Positions 12,112 to 22,551 are shown, counted from the first letter of the stretch. The stretch: 64,000 bases of DNA from Areca catechu (GCA_021397845.1 CM038053.1:145342541-145406540); one strand, 5' to 3'. The notes: generated from the sequence alone by a model not told the origin. Numbers and translations: made by a program.

Positions 12112-12835
12112 TGTTGGGTTCGGGAACCAGTGCGGAAGCATGGATTTCAAAATTTTTATGAAATCAGGTCCGAACCCTAATCCCAAAATCTCCTTATTAA
12201 CAATTAAAACTTATGACTACATGCATGTCCAAATTTAAACATAGTTTAGATACTAACCTCAGATCGCTATATCCAGTCTGATGTAGAAATAAACTCCAAA
12301 TTGAGTAACCTTTTGAACACACCAGGCGTCCACTTGTCCGCCCTCCGATGGTGATCCACACGGGCAGATGATCAAGACAGTGACTCCTTAATTGGGTTCC
12401 TTCCAATCAAGTTCTACCCCAAGAACTTGATATATGGGCTATTGGCTAGGACTCCTCTAGCCAAACGGGGACTATGACCTTCTCTCTTACCCTTCTCCTA
12501 GTTTTTAGCAACTTTGGCCCCTTAAGACACTCTTGTCTTAAGAATAAGCCCTTGTCCTAAAATGAGACAAGGCTTGTCTTGGAGGGAGAAGAAAATTAAG
12601 ACAAAATTATCTTAATGTAAGAAAGAAAGAAAAAGAGGCGCCTTCTTCCTTTACCGTCGGAGAGTTTCTCTCTCTGACTCTCCTTCTGTTCTGAGATTCG
12701 ACAGAGCCTAGGCTCTGTAAAGGAATCAAAGAGGAAAGAGATGAGGGGGAAACAATCTTCTGGAGAGGGAGAAGGAAAGAGAAGCAAGGCTTCGCCGTAG
12801 AAAATCTGGAATGATTTTTACGGTGAAGCCTTCTT

Positions 12836-12843
12836 CTTAAATA
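12836..12843 (-). promoter_or_regulatory. Probable TATA box in C2 LTR
   Basis: The minus strand reads CCTATTTAAGAAG. The matching box in the relative C3 is TATTTAAA (40946-40953). This would leave an R-U5 of about 700 bases. Confidence 0.45.
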
Positions 12844-13069
12844 GGCGACAGAGAGGCGCCTTCTCATCTGAAAACATCCTCTCACGTCCCTCTCTCCCTT
12901 CTCACGTCTTCTGTCTTTATCTCATGGCCCTTGGGATTAATCTCACGGCCTTTGGGATGGGAAGACGCGAAGAAGGATCGTGAAAAACACAGAAGGGCGC
13001 GCGCAGAAGGAAGAGTCGCGCCCCTTCGGTGTTTCTCTTTTCTTTTTCACGGTATTTTTCCCCCTTTTG

Positions 13070-13095
13070 GAGAGTCCACGCCTAGGTGGACTCTC
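13070..13095. repeat. Inverted repeat in C2 LTR, 10-bp arms
   Basis: GAGAGTCCAC and GTGGACTCTC flank GCCTAG. The arms are perfectly complementary, and the same structure lies in the other LTR near 20553-20578. Confidence 0.85.
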
Positions 13096-13159
13096 TTCCA
13101 CGCCTCTTCAAAAATCACCGGCCTTTTTTCTTTCTTTTCACGCAAAGACGCATCTTGGA

Positions 13160-13185
13160 AAGAGTCCACGCGCGCGTGGACTCTT
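13160..13185. repeat. Perfect 26-bp palindrome in C2 LTR
   Basis: The half-site is AAGAGTCCACGCG and the other half is its exact reverse complement, centred on an alternating CG run. It is intact in the other LTR at 20643-20668 although single-base differences flank it. It could form a cruciform in DNA or a stable hairpin in RNA. Confidence 0.92.
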
Positions 13186-14533
13186 CTCCTTGCGCGCGCG
13201 CGTGGGAAAAGAAGCGGAGGGACTTAGGTGATGTGGGAAAGGGGTTTAGCCTCTTAGGTTAGCCCAATTGCTAGCCTACTATTAGCCCAAAGTGTTGAAT
13301 CTTCAATTAGATTCAAACCGGAATGAATTTGGATCTATAAAAGACCAAATCGGAACCCTAACTCGAATCCGATTCAAGTAGAAGCCATGGTTTGCAACAC
13401 ATGCTAGTGTGTTCATCTGCAAACGAGATTTAATTCCAAATTAAAACCTTGATTATCTGTCCTAAGTGTGTGACCCATTGGGTTCCATACTTAGCCAGCA
13501 GTGGGTCCGAGTGCAAGTTGGCCTAATCTGATCAGAACTCATTCTAATCGATTTAGGTCAAATCGAGCTAACTCGAGTCAGTCAATTAGGACTCCTCCTA
13601 ATTTGTGATCCAATTAAACCATTTAATTTGATCAACCCACAAGACAAGATTGACGTCTAGCAACGTGTCATGTCTACTCGGAAGATATGGAAATTCTGGT
13701 GTAATTCCAAAACTACCCTTCAGTGGAAAGTTCCCGTACAATTCGATCCTTCAATCATCTTGCATCCCGAATATAACTATGGATATGGAATCATGTCAAA
13801 TCCAGTTTATACTCATTCCCAGCTCAGTCATACACTAATGATTCAATTAATTCGATATTAGAAATCATTTCTAATATCTGTACTTTGATCAAAGATTTCC
13901 TGAATCATCATCTGACCTAATTTGGCTGGATGCAATCTCCTCCTACTAGGAGTGATCAATTCCTTGTTGACCTACTCATTTCCTTCATATACAATTCACC
14001 ACACCCAGCGTCAACCTTGTGAATGACCCAGTGTCATGAATGAGATTGAACCAAAGCATGGGTTCATGTACATAAGGTATTATGGCAGTCTCAGGTCATA
14101 GGACTACTTGTACAACTCCCACTATGAGAAAACATCTATTGACAAGCAGCTAAGGCTCCATTAGATGTTTTCAAACTGGATCTATTCAGTGAACTCATTC
14201 ACTAATGAGCACCCACATCCTTGTATTAGTGTCCTACACAAATGACTGTGAGAGCAGTCACCCTTTTCAGCATACATAGGATATGCCAGTCTTACCGGAA
14301 ACCCTGATCCCCAACTCAGGGTTCCTATGACTAGGAATATTCTAGATTAGGGTTTTAAGGCCTTAGATCTCACTGGTATGATCTCATCATAGCCCTACAA
14401 CCATAGCCCTAATCTATGGGGTTCATCATATAATGACACAGCGAATGATGAAAAAGTTATTGCCTTTATTAATTTGTCAATTTACAATGGTCTGGGAGAT
14501 ACAGATATTGGCTTATAGGTCATAATCCTTTCA

Positions 14534-14547
14534 ATCTCCCACTTGCA
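14534..14547 (-). other. Polypurine tract of C2
   Basis: On the minus strand GCAAGTGGGAGAT lies directly against the 3' LTR, between the last codon of pol and the LTR. Confidence 0.85.
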
Positions 14548-15855
14548 CTAAAGCCAATCGCTCTTATTCTTTAACCCCATACAATCGAGGTGGCGATCAA
14601 ACTCCCGCTGTGGTAGAGCCTTAGTGAACGGGTCTGCTATGTTGTTCTTTGTATCTACTCTATTGATGCAGACTTCTTGTCTTTCGATTATCTCTCGGAC
14701 AAGATGGAAGCGTCTCAGAATGTGCTTGGACTTGTGATGGGCTCTCGGTTCCTTAGCTTGAGCAACTGCTCCAGTGTTATCACAATAGAGTGGCACCGGG
14801 TTCTCAATCTTAGGAACTACTCCCAACTCTGTGATGAATTTCTTCATCCAGACAGCTTCCTTGGCGGCTTCACTGACAGCTATGTACTCTGCCTCGGTAG
14901 TTGAGTCAGCTACAGTCTGCTGTTTAGTACTCTTCCAACTTACTGCTCCACCATTCAAGGTAAAGACATACCCTGAAATGGATTTACTATCATCTGGGTC
15001 TGATTGAAAACTAGAGTCTGAATAGGCTTCTAGTTTAAGATCAGATCCTCCGTATATAAGAAAAATATCCTTAGTCCTTCTCAGGTACTTAAGAATATTT
15101 TTCACAGCCTTCCAGTGATCCTCTCCTGGATCAGCCTGAAATCTACTGGCTACACCCAAGGCATATGCCACATCAGGCCTGGTACATATCATAGCATACA
15201 TAATCGACCCTATAGCCGAAGCATAAGGTATAGAATTCATTCTATTTCTTTCTTCAGGTGTCTTAGGAGACATCCTCTTAGAAAGACGTATGCCATGACC
15301 AATAGGTAAGTAACCTCTTTTACTTTCCTCCATGCTAAATTTCTTTAGCACCTGGTCAATGTACCTAGACTGGGACAAGCCAAGCATCCTTCTTGATCTT
15401 TCTCTATAGATCTTTATACCCAGTATATAGGATGCTTCTCCCAAGTCTTTCATGGAAAACTGTTTCGATAACCACACTTTGACTGATTGTAACATTGGGA
15501 TATCATTCCCAATAAGAAGTATATCATCAACATATAGAACTAAGAAAACTATGGCACTCCCACTAGTCTTCTTGTACACACAAGGTTCATCCTCATTTTT
15601 GAAAAAATCAAATTCTTTGACTATTTTATCAAATCGGATGTTCCAACTCCTGGATGCTTGCTTTAATCCATAAATGGATTTCTTTAGCCTACATACCTGA
15701 TTAGGTTTAGTCTCCAAGACAAAACCTTCTGGTTGTGACATATAAACCTCTTCCTCAAGGAAACCATTGAGGAATGCAGTTTTTACATCCATTTGCCAGA
15801 TCTCATAATCATGATATGCTGCTATAGCAAGCATAATCCGAATAGATTTGAGCAT
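14548..15855 (-). CDS. C2 pol C-terminal part: reverse transcriptase and RNase H
   Basis: A 435-residue open stretch in the same frame as 15892-17913, beyond one TAG. RT blocks are IWQMDVKTAFLNG (residues 19-31), IYGLKQASRSWNIRF (61-75) and the catalytic YVDD at 108-111. RNase H follows with a DSSFQSD block, TTEAEYIAVSEAAKEAVW and a DNTGA...HHKSKHI block near residues 280-370. All catalytic motifs look intact. The first Met is only the first one after the stop; RT really begins upstream. The stop lies 14 bases before the 3' LTR, so there is no room for an envelope gene. Confidence 0.95.
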   Translation of the reverse strand: MLKSIRIMLAIAAYHDYEIWQMDVKTAFLNGFLEEEVYMSQPEGFVLETKPNQVCRLKKSIYGLKQASRSWNIRFDKIVKEFDFFKNEDEPCVYKKTSGSAIVFLVLYVDDILLIGNDIPMLQSVKVWLSKQFSMKDLGEASYILGIKIYRERSRRMLGLSQSRYIDQVLKKFSMEESKRGYLPIGHGIRLSKRMSPKTPEERNRMNSIPYASAIGSIMYAMICTRPDVAYALGVASRFQADPGEDHWKAVKNILKYLRRTKDIFLIYGGSDLKLEAYSDSSFQSDPDDSKSISGYVFTLNGGAVSWKSTKQQTVADSTTEAEYIAVSEAAKEAVWMKKFITELGVVPKIENPVPLYCDNTGAVAQAKEPRAHHKSKHILRRFHLVREIIERQEVCINRVDTKNNIADPFTKALPQREFDRHLDCMGLKNKSDWL

Positions 15856-15891
15856 GGCAACAGGGGAAAATGTTTCATCATAATCTATTCC

Positions 15892-17913
15892 CTATTTTTG
15901 TCTGAAACCCTTAGCCACCAATCTGGCTTTATAAGTTTCAACTTGGCCATCTGCCCCAATCTTCCTTTTATAGACCCATTTACACCCAATAGGGTTAATA
16001 CCCTCTGGTGCATCAACCAAAGACCATACTTGGTTGACATACATGGAGTCCATCTCGGATCTCATGGCTTCCAGCCATTTGTCTGAGTCTCTACTCATGA
16101 CTGCTTCCGTATAGGTTAGAGGCTCATCATTTTGAATGATTTGGGCTTCATTATTTTCAATTATGAACCCATACCTCTCAGGTGCCTGTCGCACCCTATC
16201 AGACCTACGGATAGGAGTGTGTTCAGGTTCTATATTAACTATGTTGTTACTTGACTGAGAAGTGTCTATTTGTTGAATCTCATTAAGTTCGATATTTCTA
16301 CCAGTGCCCTTTTGTAGGATAAATTCCTTTTCCATAAAAGTGGCATGCCTACTGACCAAAACCTTTTGTTCAGTAGGGTGGTAGAACACATATCCTATAC
16401 TATCTCTAGGATATCCGATAAATAGACATTTGTCTGCTCTAGCATCTAGTTTATGTCCAAAATTTCTTTTTACATAGGCTGGACATCCCCATATCTTAAT
16501 ATACTTAAGATTGGGCTTCTTACTTCTCCATAATTCATATGGAGTGCTAGAGACAGTTTTAGATGGTACTCTATTCAAGATATAAGTTGCTGTTTCCAAA
16601 GCATATCCCCAGAAAGTAAAAGGTAACTCCGTGAAGCACATCATGGACCGTACCATATCCAATAAAGTACGATTCCTCCTTTCAGCAACACCATTTAATT
16701 GTGGTGTGTAAGGAGGAGTCCATTCAGAGATGATCCCCTTATCTTTAAGGTGATCAAGAAACTCAGTGGATAAGTACTCACCTCCTCTATCTGATCGGAG
16801 GATCTTTATACTTTTTCCTGTCTGTTTCTCTACCATACTTTGATACTCTAAAAATTTTTCAAAAGCATCGGACTTATGTTTCATTAGATACACAAATCCA
16901 TACCTTGAAAAATCATCAGTAAATGTGATGAAGTATGAGTATCCACCATAGGCTTGAGTTGTCATAGGCCCACATACATCTGTGTGTATGAGTCCTAATA
17001 ACTCTTTTGTCTTTTCTCCATGTCCACTAAATGGAGTCTTGGTCATCTTACCCATGAGACATGATTCACAAGTTCCTAATGACTCATAGTCATAAGGATC
17101 AAAGAAATTTTCTTTGTACAACTTGTTAATCCTAGTCTCACTAATATGTCCAAGTCGACAATGCCAAAGTAAGGTATTGTTAACATCATCTCTTTTCCGT
17201 TTGTTAGAAACATGAAAAATATTGTCATTAGTGGAAAGAGTTAAGAGACCATTGCAGAATATGCCATAACATATAATTTCATTAGATAAAGAAATTGAGC
17301 AGCCACTGCTCATTACATTCATAGTATATCCTTGTTTAAGTAACAAGGGTACAGATATGATATTTCTAATGATTTTTGGCATATAGTAACAATTCCTTAG
17401 CTCCAAGATCTTCCCTGAAGGTAACTTCAAAACATAAGTCCCTACAACTTCTGCTTGGATGGGGTCCCCTCCAGCACCGTAGAGCTCAAAGTTACCTTCC
17501 TTCAATACTTTAAGCCCCTGAAGTCCCTGCAATGATTTGCAGATGTTATGACCACAGGCGGTATCCAACACCCAAGTATTTGAAATGGAAGAATCCAATG
17601 ACAAAATAGTATGAACTTCTTTCATACCTTTTGGTGCCTCTGATGCACCAGGCTTCACACTTGCAAGGTAAATCTTGCAGTTCCTTTTCCAATGACCCGG
17701 CTTGCCACAATGAAAGCAGGTCATCTGTCCGGAGGCCTTCTTTCCTTTCTTCTTCTTAATGCCCCCTTTGGGATTCATCCTCTTACTGGAACCCCTTTTG
17801 CCTGTCTTCTTCTTATCCACAAGAAGAACTGGAGCCTTATTTTTCTTTACATGGCTCTCTGTTGTTTTCAACATATTCAACAGCTCAGGCAAGGAAGAAT
17901 TAAGTTTGTTCAT
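15892..17913 (-). CDS. C2 gag C-terminus, protease, integrase and start of RT
   Basis: A 673-residue open stretch. It has a Lys-rich region, a CCHC knuckle CFHCGKPGHWKRNC (66-79), protease WVLDTACG (Asp at 117; DTA rather than DTG, shared with C1) and integrase with HHCC residues near 251, 256, 282 and 285. The catalytic triad is D312, D375 and E411, with 35 residues between the last two. RT then starts with GCKWVYKRKIGADGQVETYK. It ends at TAG (15892-15894) after FRQK, where the frame continues with GIDYDETF. Integrase looks intact. Confidence 0.95.
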   Translation of the reverse strand: MNKLNSSLPELLNMLKTTESHVKKNKAPVLLVDKKKTGKRGSSKRMNPKGGIKKKKGKKASGQMTCFHCGKPGHWKRNCKIYLASVKPGASEAPKGMKEVHTILSLDSSISNTWVLDTACGHNICKSLQGLQGLKVLKEGNFELYGAGGDPIQAEVVGTYVLKLPSGKILELRNCYYMPKIIRNIISVPLLLKQGYTMNVMSSGCSISLSNEIICYGIFCNGLLTLSTNDNIFHVSNKRKRDDVNNTLLWHCRLGHISETRINKLYKENFFDPYDYESLGTCESCLMGKMTKTPFSGHGEKTKELLGLIHTDVCGPMTTQAYGGYSYFITFTDDFSRYGFVYLMKHKSDAFEKFLEYQSMVEKQTGKSIKILRSDRGGEYLSTEFLDHLKDKGIISEWTPPYTPQLNGVAERRNRTLLDMVRSMMCFTELPFTFWGYALETATYILNRVPSKTVSSTPYELWRSKKPNLKYIKIWGCPAYVKRNFGHKLDARADKCLFIGYPRDSIGYVFYHPTEQKVLVSRHATFMEKEFILQKGTGRNIELNEIQQIDTSQSSNNIVNIEPEHTPIRRSDRVRQAPERYGFIIENNEAQIIQNDEPLTYTEAVMSRDSDKWLEAMRSEMDSMYVNQVWSLVDAPEGINPIGCKWVYKRKIGADGQVETYKARLVAKGFRQK

Positions 17914-17931
17914 ATGGTAATTAAGAACAAA

Positions 17932-18438
17932 CTATGAAAATGACTCTGGGAGTGATTGCAAGATCAAGTCTTGATTCAACTCCCCATCCATTACAAAACC
18001 TAATTGACCTAATCGAGTGATTAGATCAATTATCTTTAATACATGGTCTTGTACTGATGTACCTTCTGTCATCCTTGCACGGAACAATTGCTTAGATATT
18101 TCATATCTAGCAGTTCTACTGTGTTCTCCATAAAGCTCTTTTAAATTTAGCAGTATGGAGTTAGTATCCATGCTATCATGCTGCCTCTGCAACTCGTTAG
18201 TCATGGAGGCAAGCATAACACATTTGACAGTAAGTGAGTCATTTTGCCACATATTATATGTGGTCTTCTCCTCTTGCGAGGCATCTTCCCTTGGTGGTTC
18301 CAAAATTGGGGTATCAAGAATATAGGAAATTCTTTCTTGACTGAGTACTATTTTCAAATTTCTCAGCCAATCAACATAATTAGGCCCAGTCAATTTGTTG
18401 GCATCTAAAATACTACGGAGTGAGAGTGAAGAGGCCAT
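17932..18438 (-). CDS. C2 gag N-terminal part
   Basis: A 168-residue stretch starting MASSLSLRSILDANKLTGPN at an ATG preceded by a long leader. It matches the copia gag family (DUF4219/UBN2-like): NYVDWLRNLKIVL, YNMWQNDSLTVKCVMLASM and DHVLKIIDLITRLGQLGF. It ends at TAG (17932-17934) inside SFS-FVLNY; related copies have Gln at this place (SQFVLNY), so a CAG to TAG change explains it. The frame then runs straight on into 15892-17913. It would form the virus-like particle shell. Confidence 0.94.
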   Translation of the reverse strand: MASSLSLRSILDANKLTGPNYVDWLRNLKIVLSQERISYILDTPILEPPREDASQEEKTTYNMWQNDSLTVKCVMLASMTNELQRQHDSMDTNSILLNLKELYGEHSRTARYEISKQLFRARMTEGTSVQDHVLKIIDLITRLGQLGFVMDGELNQDLILQSLPESFS

Positions 18439-18619
18439 TTATCTACATTTAAACAAAGAACGAAAACATAAGCAAACAACCATGAAATGACAACACATAA
18501 TTAAATTAGGACTTTAATTTAATTATGTCTCCCACTATTTTATCGAGCATCATAACCCTCTATACGATGATCGAGAAAACCTTAATTGATCTTTCTTAGT
18601 GGGGTTGAGATCCCAATCC

Positions 18620-18952
18620 CTTATAAAAGACCTTGTGTGTACACAACAAATCTTATATAAGTTCATAGGTAGGAAAACTCTTTCCAATTGTAACCTGTAC
18701 AATTCTCAACTTATCTCAGCCTCTAAAATATTAATAGCCTTGTGTATACACAACAAACTATAATATTTTAGTTAAGTAAGACCCTTCATAGCCATATAGT
18801 CATGACTTTAATAGTAATACCCTTGTGTGTACACAACAAAATATTACTTTAAATCATGCCATAAGCAAATAATTGTATTAGGCCAAAAATTGTGTTAGTC
18901 ACCATATTAGGTCTTGTGTGTACACAACAAACCTAGTATAGATCGTAACACA
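18620..18952 (-). promoter_or_regulatory. Four-stem-loop array in C2 leader
   Basis: Four copies of CTTGTGTGTACACAACA (the second has GTATACAC) lie about 100 bases apart, each flanked by arms complementary to each other and different from the next pair. Arms: CTTATAAAAGA/TCTTATATAAG (18620-18661, 10 of 11), CTAAAATATTA/TAATATTTTAG (18723-18771, perfect), 18801-18857 (imperfect, long), and TGTGTTA...TATTAGGT/ACCTAGTATA...TAACACA (18891-18952). The tip core TTGTGTACACAA is itself self-complementary. Confidence 0.8.
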
Positions 18953-19029
18953 ATGATGACCTATCATGAAGGAAGGCCAATAATAGTATTTTAACACCAA
19001 GCATGTTAGTCAAGAATTAAATCAATCAG

Positions 19030-19105
19030 ATCGGCCAGGCTAGTGGAAGAGATGTGGGGGTCCCCCCGTTGCTTTCCTAGACACCAATTTAAAATTGGCC
19101 AGGTC
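19030..19105 (-). promoter_or_regulatory. Shared leader module, C2 copy
   Basis: On the RNA strand: GACCTGGCCAATTTT, then TTGGTGTCTAGGAAAGCAAC with a G run, and then TAGCCTGGCCGATC. This is the two-box arrangement seen in all leaders of this window; here the U1-like part is partly mutated. Confidence 0.7.
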
Positions 19106-19580
19106 AGTCAATGGAACCAATTAAAAACCACGATTCCCTTTACCTTCCCAGAACCACCTTTCTAGACACCGAAATGACTAATTATCCATCATGACTAATA
19201 ATGCTTATCGGTTAACTATACTACCACTTAATATAATTTTAAGAGGGGTTTATGCAATGCCAGCACATTCAATTAAAAGCTATCACATATATTAATACAT
19301 GCTTTAAACTAAGCAAATATGTGAAATGTGTGCCATCATACTAGGACAACCATTTACCACATAATGGATACACCATTATGCCAGGGCAACCTTATTTCAG
19401 TATGATGGCTCCAGGGCTAATCATATCTCTAAGACAATTAGGATTTCAGTGGAAAACCCTAACTGGTGGCACTCATCAAACTCATGTTCAATCAAAGATA
19501 TGCATTGTGCATCAATATAAAAACTTTAACATGATACTACATCATGAATTGAACTGCATAAGTTTTAATCCTAATAAGGA

Positions 19581-19593
19581 TGCTCTGATACCA
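19581..19593 (-). other. Primer binding site of C2 (initiator Met tRNA)
   Basis: The minus strand reads TGGTATCAGAGCA one base inside the 5' LTR, the classic complement of the 3' end of plant initiator tRNA-Met. Confidence 0.93.
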
Positions 19594-19594
19594 C

Positions 19595-22015
19595 TGTTGG
19601 GTTCGGGAACCAGTGCGGAAGCGTGGATTTCAAAATTTTTATGAAATCAGGTCCGAACCCTAATCCCAAAATCTCCTTATTAACAATTAAAACTTATGAC
19701 TACATGCATGTCCAAATTTAAACATAGTTTAGATACTAACCTCAGATCGCTATATCCAGTCTGATGTAGAAATAAACTCCAAATTGAGTAACCTTTTGAA
19801 CACACCAGGCGTCCACTTGTCTGCCCTCCGATGGTGATCCACACGGGCAGATGATCAAGACAGTGACTCCTTAATTGGGTTCCTTCCAATCAAGTTCTAC
19901 CCCAAGAACTTGATATATGGGCTATTGGCTAGGACTCCTCTAGCCAAACGGGGACTATGACCTTCTCTCTTACCCTTCTCCTAGTTTTTAGCAACTTTGG
20001 CCCCTTAAGACACTCTTGTCTTAAGAATAAGCCCTTGTCCTAAAATGAGACAAGGCTTGTCTTGGAGGGAGAAGAAAATTAAGACAAAATTGTCTTAATG
20101 TAAGAAAGAAAGAAAAAGAGGCGCCTTCTTCCTTTACCGTCGGAGAGTTTCTCTCTCTGACTCTCCTTCTGTTCTGAGATTCGACAGAGCCTAGGCTCTG
20201 TAAAGGAATCAAAGAGGAAAGAGAGGAGGGGGAAACAATCTTCTGGAGAGGGAGAAGGAAAGAGAAGCAAGGCTTCGCCGTAGAAAATCTGGAATGATTT
20301 TTATGGTGAAGCCTTCTTCTTAAATAGGCGACAGAGAGGCGCCTTCTCATCTGAAAACATCCTCTCACGTCCCTCTCTCCCTTCTCACGTCTTCTGTCTT
20401 TATCTCATGGCCCTTGGGATTAATCTCATGGCCTTTGGGATGGGAAGACGCGAAGAAGGATCGTGAAAAACACAGAAGGGCGCGCGCAGAAGGAAGAGTC
20501 GCGCCCCTTCGGTGTTTCTCTTTTCTTTTTCACGGTATTTTTCCCCCTTTTGGAGAGTCCACGCCTAGGTGGACTCTCTTCCACGCCTCTTCAAAAATCA
20601 TCGGCCTTTTTTCTTTCTTTTCATGCAAAGACGCGTCTTGGAAAGAGTCCACGCGCGCGTGGACTCTTATCCTTGCGCGCGCGCGTGGGAAAAGAAGTGG
20701 AGGGACTTAGGCGATGTGGGAAAGGGGTTTAGCCTCTTAGCTTAGCCCAATTGCTAGCCTACTATTAGCCCAAAGTGTTGAATCTTCAATTAGATTCAAA
20801 CCGGAATGAATTTGGATCTATAAAAGACCAAATCGGAACCCTAACTCGAATCCGATTCAAGTAGAAGCCATGGTTTGCAACACATGCTAGTGTATTCATC
20901 TGCAAACGAGATTTAATTCCAAATTAAAACCTTGATTATCTGTCCTAAGTGTGTGAGCCATTGGGTTCCATACTTAGCCAGCAGTGGGTCCGAGTGCAAG
21001 TTGGCCTAATCTGATCAGAACTCATTCTAATCGATTTAGGTCAAATCGAGCTAACTCGAGTCAGTCAATTAGGACTCCTCCTAATTTGTGATCCAATTAA
21101 ACCATTTAATTTGATCAACCCACAAGACAAGATTGACGTCTAGCAACGTGTCATGTCTACCCGGAAGATATGGAAATTTTGGTGTAATTCCAAAACTACC
21201 CTTCAGTGGAAAGTTCCCGTACAATTCGATCCTTCAATCATCTTGCATCCCGAATATAACTATGGATATGGAATCATGTCAAATCCAGTTTATACTCATT
21301 CCCAGCTCAGTCATACACTAATGATTCAATTAATTCGATATTAGAAATCATTTCTAATATCTGTACTTTGATCAAAGATTTCCTGAATCATCATCTGACC
21401 TAATTTGGCTAGATGCAATCTCCTCCTACTAGGAGTGATCAATTCCTTGTTGACCTACTCATTTCCTTCATATACAATTCACCACACCCAGCGTCAACCT
21501 TGTGCATGACCCAGTGTCATGAATGAGATTGAACCAAAGCATGGGTTCATGTATATAAGGTATTATGGCAGTCTCAGGTCATAGGACTACTTGTACAACT
21601 CCCACTATGAGAAAACATCTATTGACAAGCAGCTAAGGCTCCATTAGATGTTTTCAAACTGGATCTATTCAGTGAACTCATTCACTAATGAGCACCCACA
21701 TCCTTGTATTAGTGTCCTACACAAATGACTGTGAGAGCAGTCACCCTTTTCAGCATATATAGGATGTGCCAGTCTTACCGGAAACCCTGATCCCAACTCA
21801 GGGTTCCTATGACTAGGAATATTCTAGATTAGGGTTTTAAGGCCTTAGATCTCACTGGTATGATCTCATCATAGCCCTACAACCATAGCCCTAATCTATG
21901 GGGTTCATCATATAATGACACAGCGAATGATGAAAAAGTTATTGCCTTTATTAATTTGTCAATTTACAATGGTCTGGGAGATACAGATATTGGCTTATAG
22001 GGCATAATCCTTTCA
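19595..22015 (-). repeat. 5' LTR of C2, 2,421 bp
   Basis: Same termini as 12112-14533; it lacks one C of a run near 21794. It would drive transcription leftwards through gag-pol. The right boundary is fixed by the CGTGA duplication at 22016-22020. Confidence 0.96.
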
Positions 22016-22020
22016 CGTGA

Positions 22021-22321
22021 GGCCCTAGTTATCCCCCTTCCCTTTAATTCTATTTTCTTTATCCCTTCATGTCTTTTAAGATTCATCCTAATGCCTCCAA
22101 GTATCAAGATGGGTGGAATGCCCTAGAGGTGAGAGGTCTCTTCGTTAGTGTGAGTCCCAAAGTCCATGAGTTCCAAATCTTAAGTCTTCCATCTCCATTG
22201 TTCCTTCACCATCCCTAAAAGAAATCCAAAAAAAAAGTACCTAATCTAGGTGACTTCTAAGCTCACCAACGATCCTACCCCTGTCCCACATCAAATTTTT
22301 TCTTCAAATCAATTTTCGTTG
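22021..22321 (+). repeat. TRIM-like repeat, unit 2, second part
   Basis: Resumes with GGCCCTAGTTATCCCCC and matches 11555-11757 through GTGGAATGCCCTAGAGGTGAG. The last 120 bases or so have no match in unit 1. A third terminal copy is absent. The right edge is placed where C1 gag coding resumes, near AATTTTCGTTGCC. AATTT occurs at both edges (11200-11204 and 22312-22316) but is too simple to be firm evidence of a duplication. Confidence 0.5.
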
Positions 22322-22551
22322 CCTAATTCTTCTTTCCATCAATAAGAAGAAGATGAGCCCTATCTCCCTTAGAGTGGCTCTCGGCTATCTTAAACATGTT
22401 AAGTAGCTCAGGCAAAGAAATATTTATTTTGTTCATATAATAGTTTAGAACAAACTGAGAGAAGGAATCCGGGAGTGACTGCAAGATCAAGTCCTGGTTG
22501 AGTTTACCATCCATCACAAACCCTAGTTGACTTAATCAGGTGATTAAGTTA
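22322..22551 (-). pseudogene. C1 gag, middle part
   Basis: The open frame 22323-22517 reads MMDGKLNQDLILQSLPDSFS, then QFVLNYYMNKINISLPELLN. It corresponds to C2 gag around 17860-18000. It is cut on the left by the TRIM-like repeat and on the right by G2 at AGTTA. It retains the SQF that C2 has lost to a stop. Confidence 0.88.
22547..22551. repeat. Target-site duplication of G2 (left copy)
   Basis: AGTTA, repeated exactly at 31366-31370 after the right LTR. The C1 gag reads on across the join. Confidence 0.95.

Larger units (their letters stand above)
12112..14533 (-). repeat. 3' LTR of C2, 2,422 bp
   Basis: It begins TGTTGGGTTCGGGAACCAG and ends AATCCTTTCA. It pairs with 19595-22015 at an offset of 7,483. 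Seventeen of the 23 differences I counted are transitions, about half at CpG sites. A GC-rich segment near 12930-13230 holds the strong palindromes listed separately. Open frames such as 12931-13227 have twins in the other LTR only because LTRs are copies of each other. Confidence 0.96.
18439..19580 (-). other. Untranslated leader of C2
   Basis: About 1.14 kb between primer site and gag start, with no credible open frame. It holds the four stem-loops (18620-18952) and the shared leader module (19030-19105). The length and the ordered structure suggest an RNA role such as packaging, dimerisation or translation control; this is inference. Confidence 0.8.
12112..22015 (-). mobile_element. C2: nearly intact Ty1/copia LTR retrotransposon, 9.9 kb
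   Basis: It has LTRs of 2,422 and 2,421 bp, a perfect CGTGA duplication, an initiator-Met primer site, a polypurine tract and a full gag-pol frame of 1,297 codons broken only by two TAG codons. By hand the LTRs differ at about 23 sites plus one indel, close to 99% identity. No envelope-like frame follows RNase H. The lineage may be the Angela/Tork group of long-LTR copia elements, but I cannot confirm that without alignment. It lies in the TRIM-like repeat, which lies in C1, which lies in C3. Confidence 0.96.

Noticed and set aside
12931..13231. Basic 83-98-residue frames in the GC-rich C2 LTR block (also 20414-20732)
   Set aside because: They overlap each other in two frames, cover the palindromes, and are duplicated only as part of the LTR.
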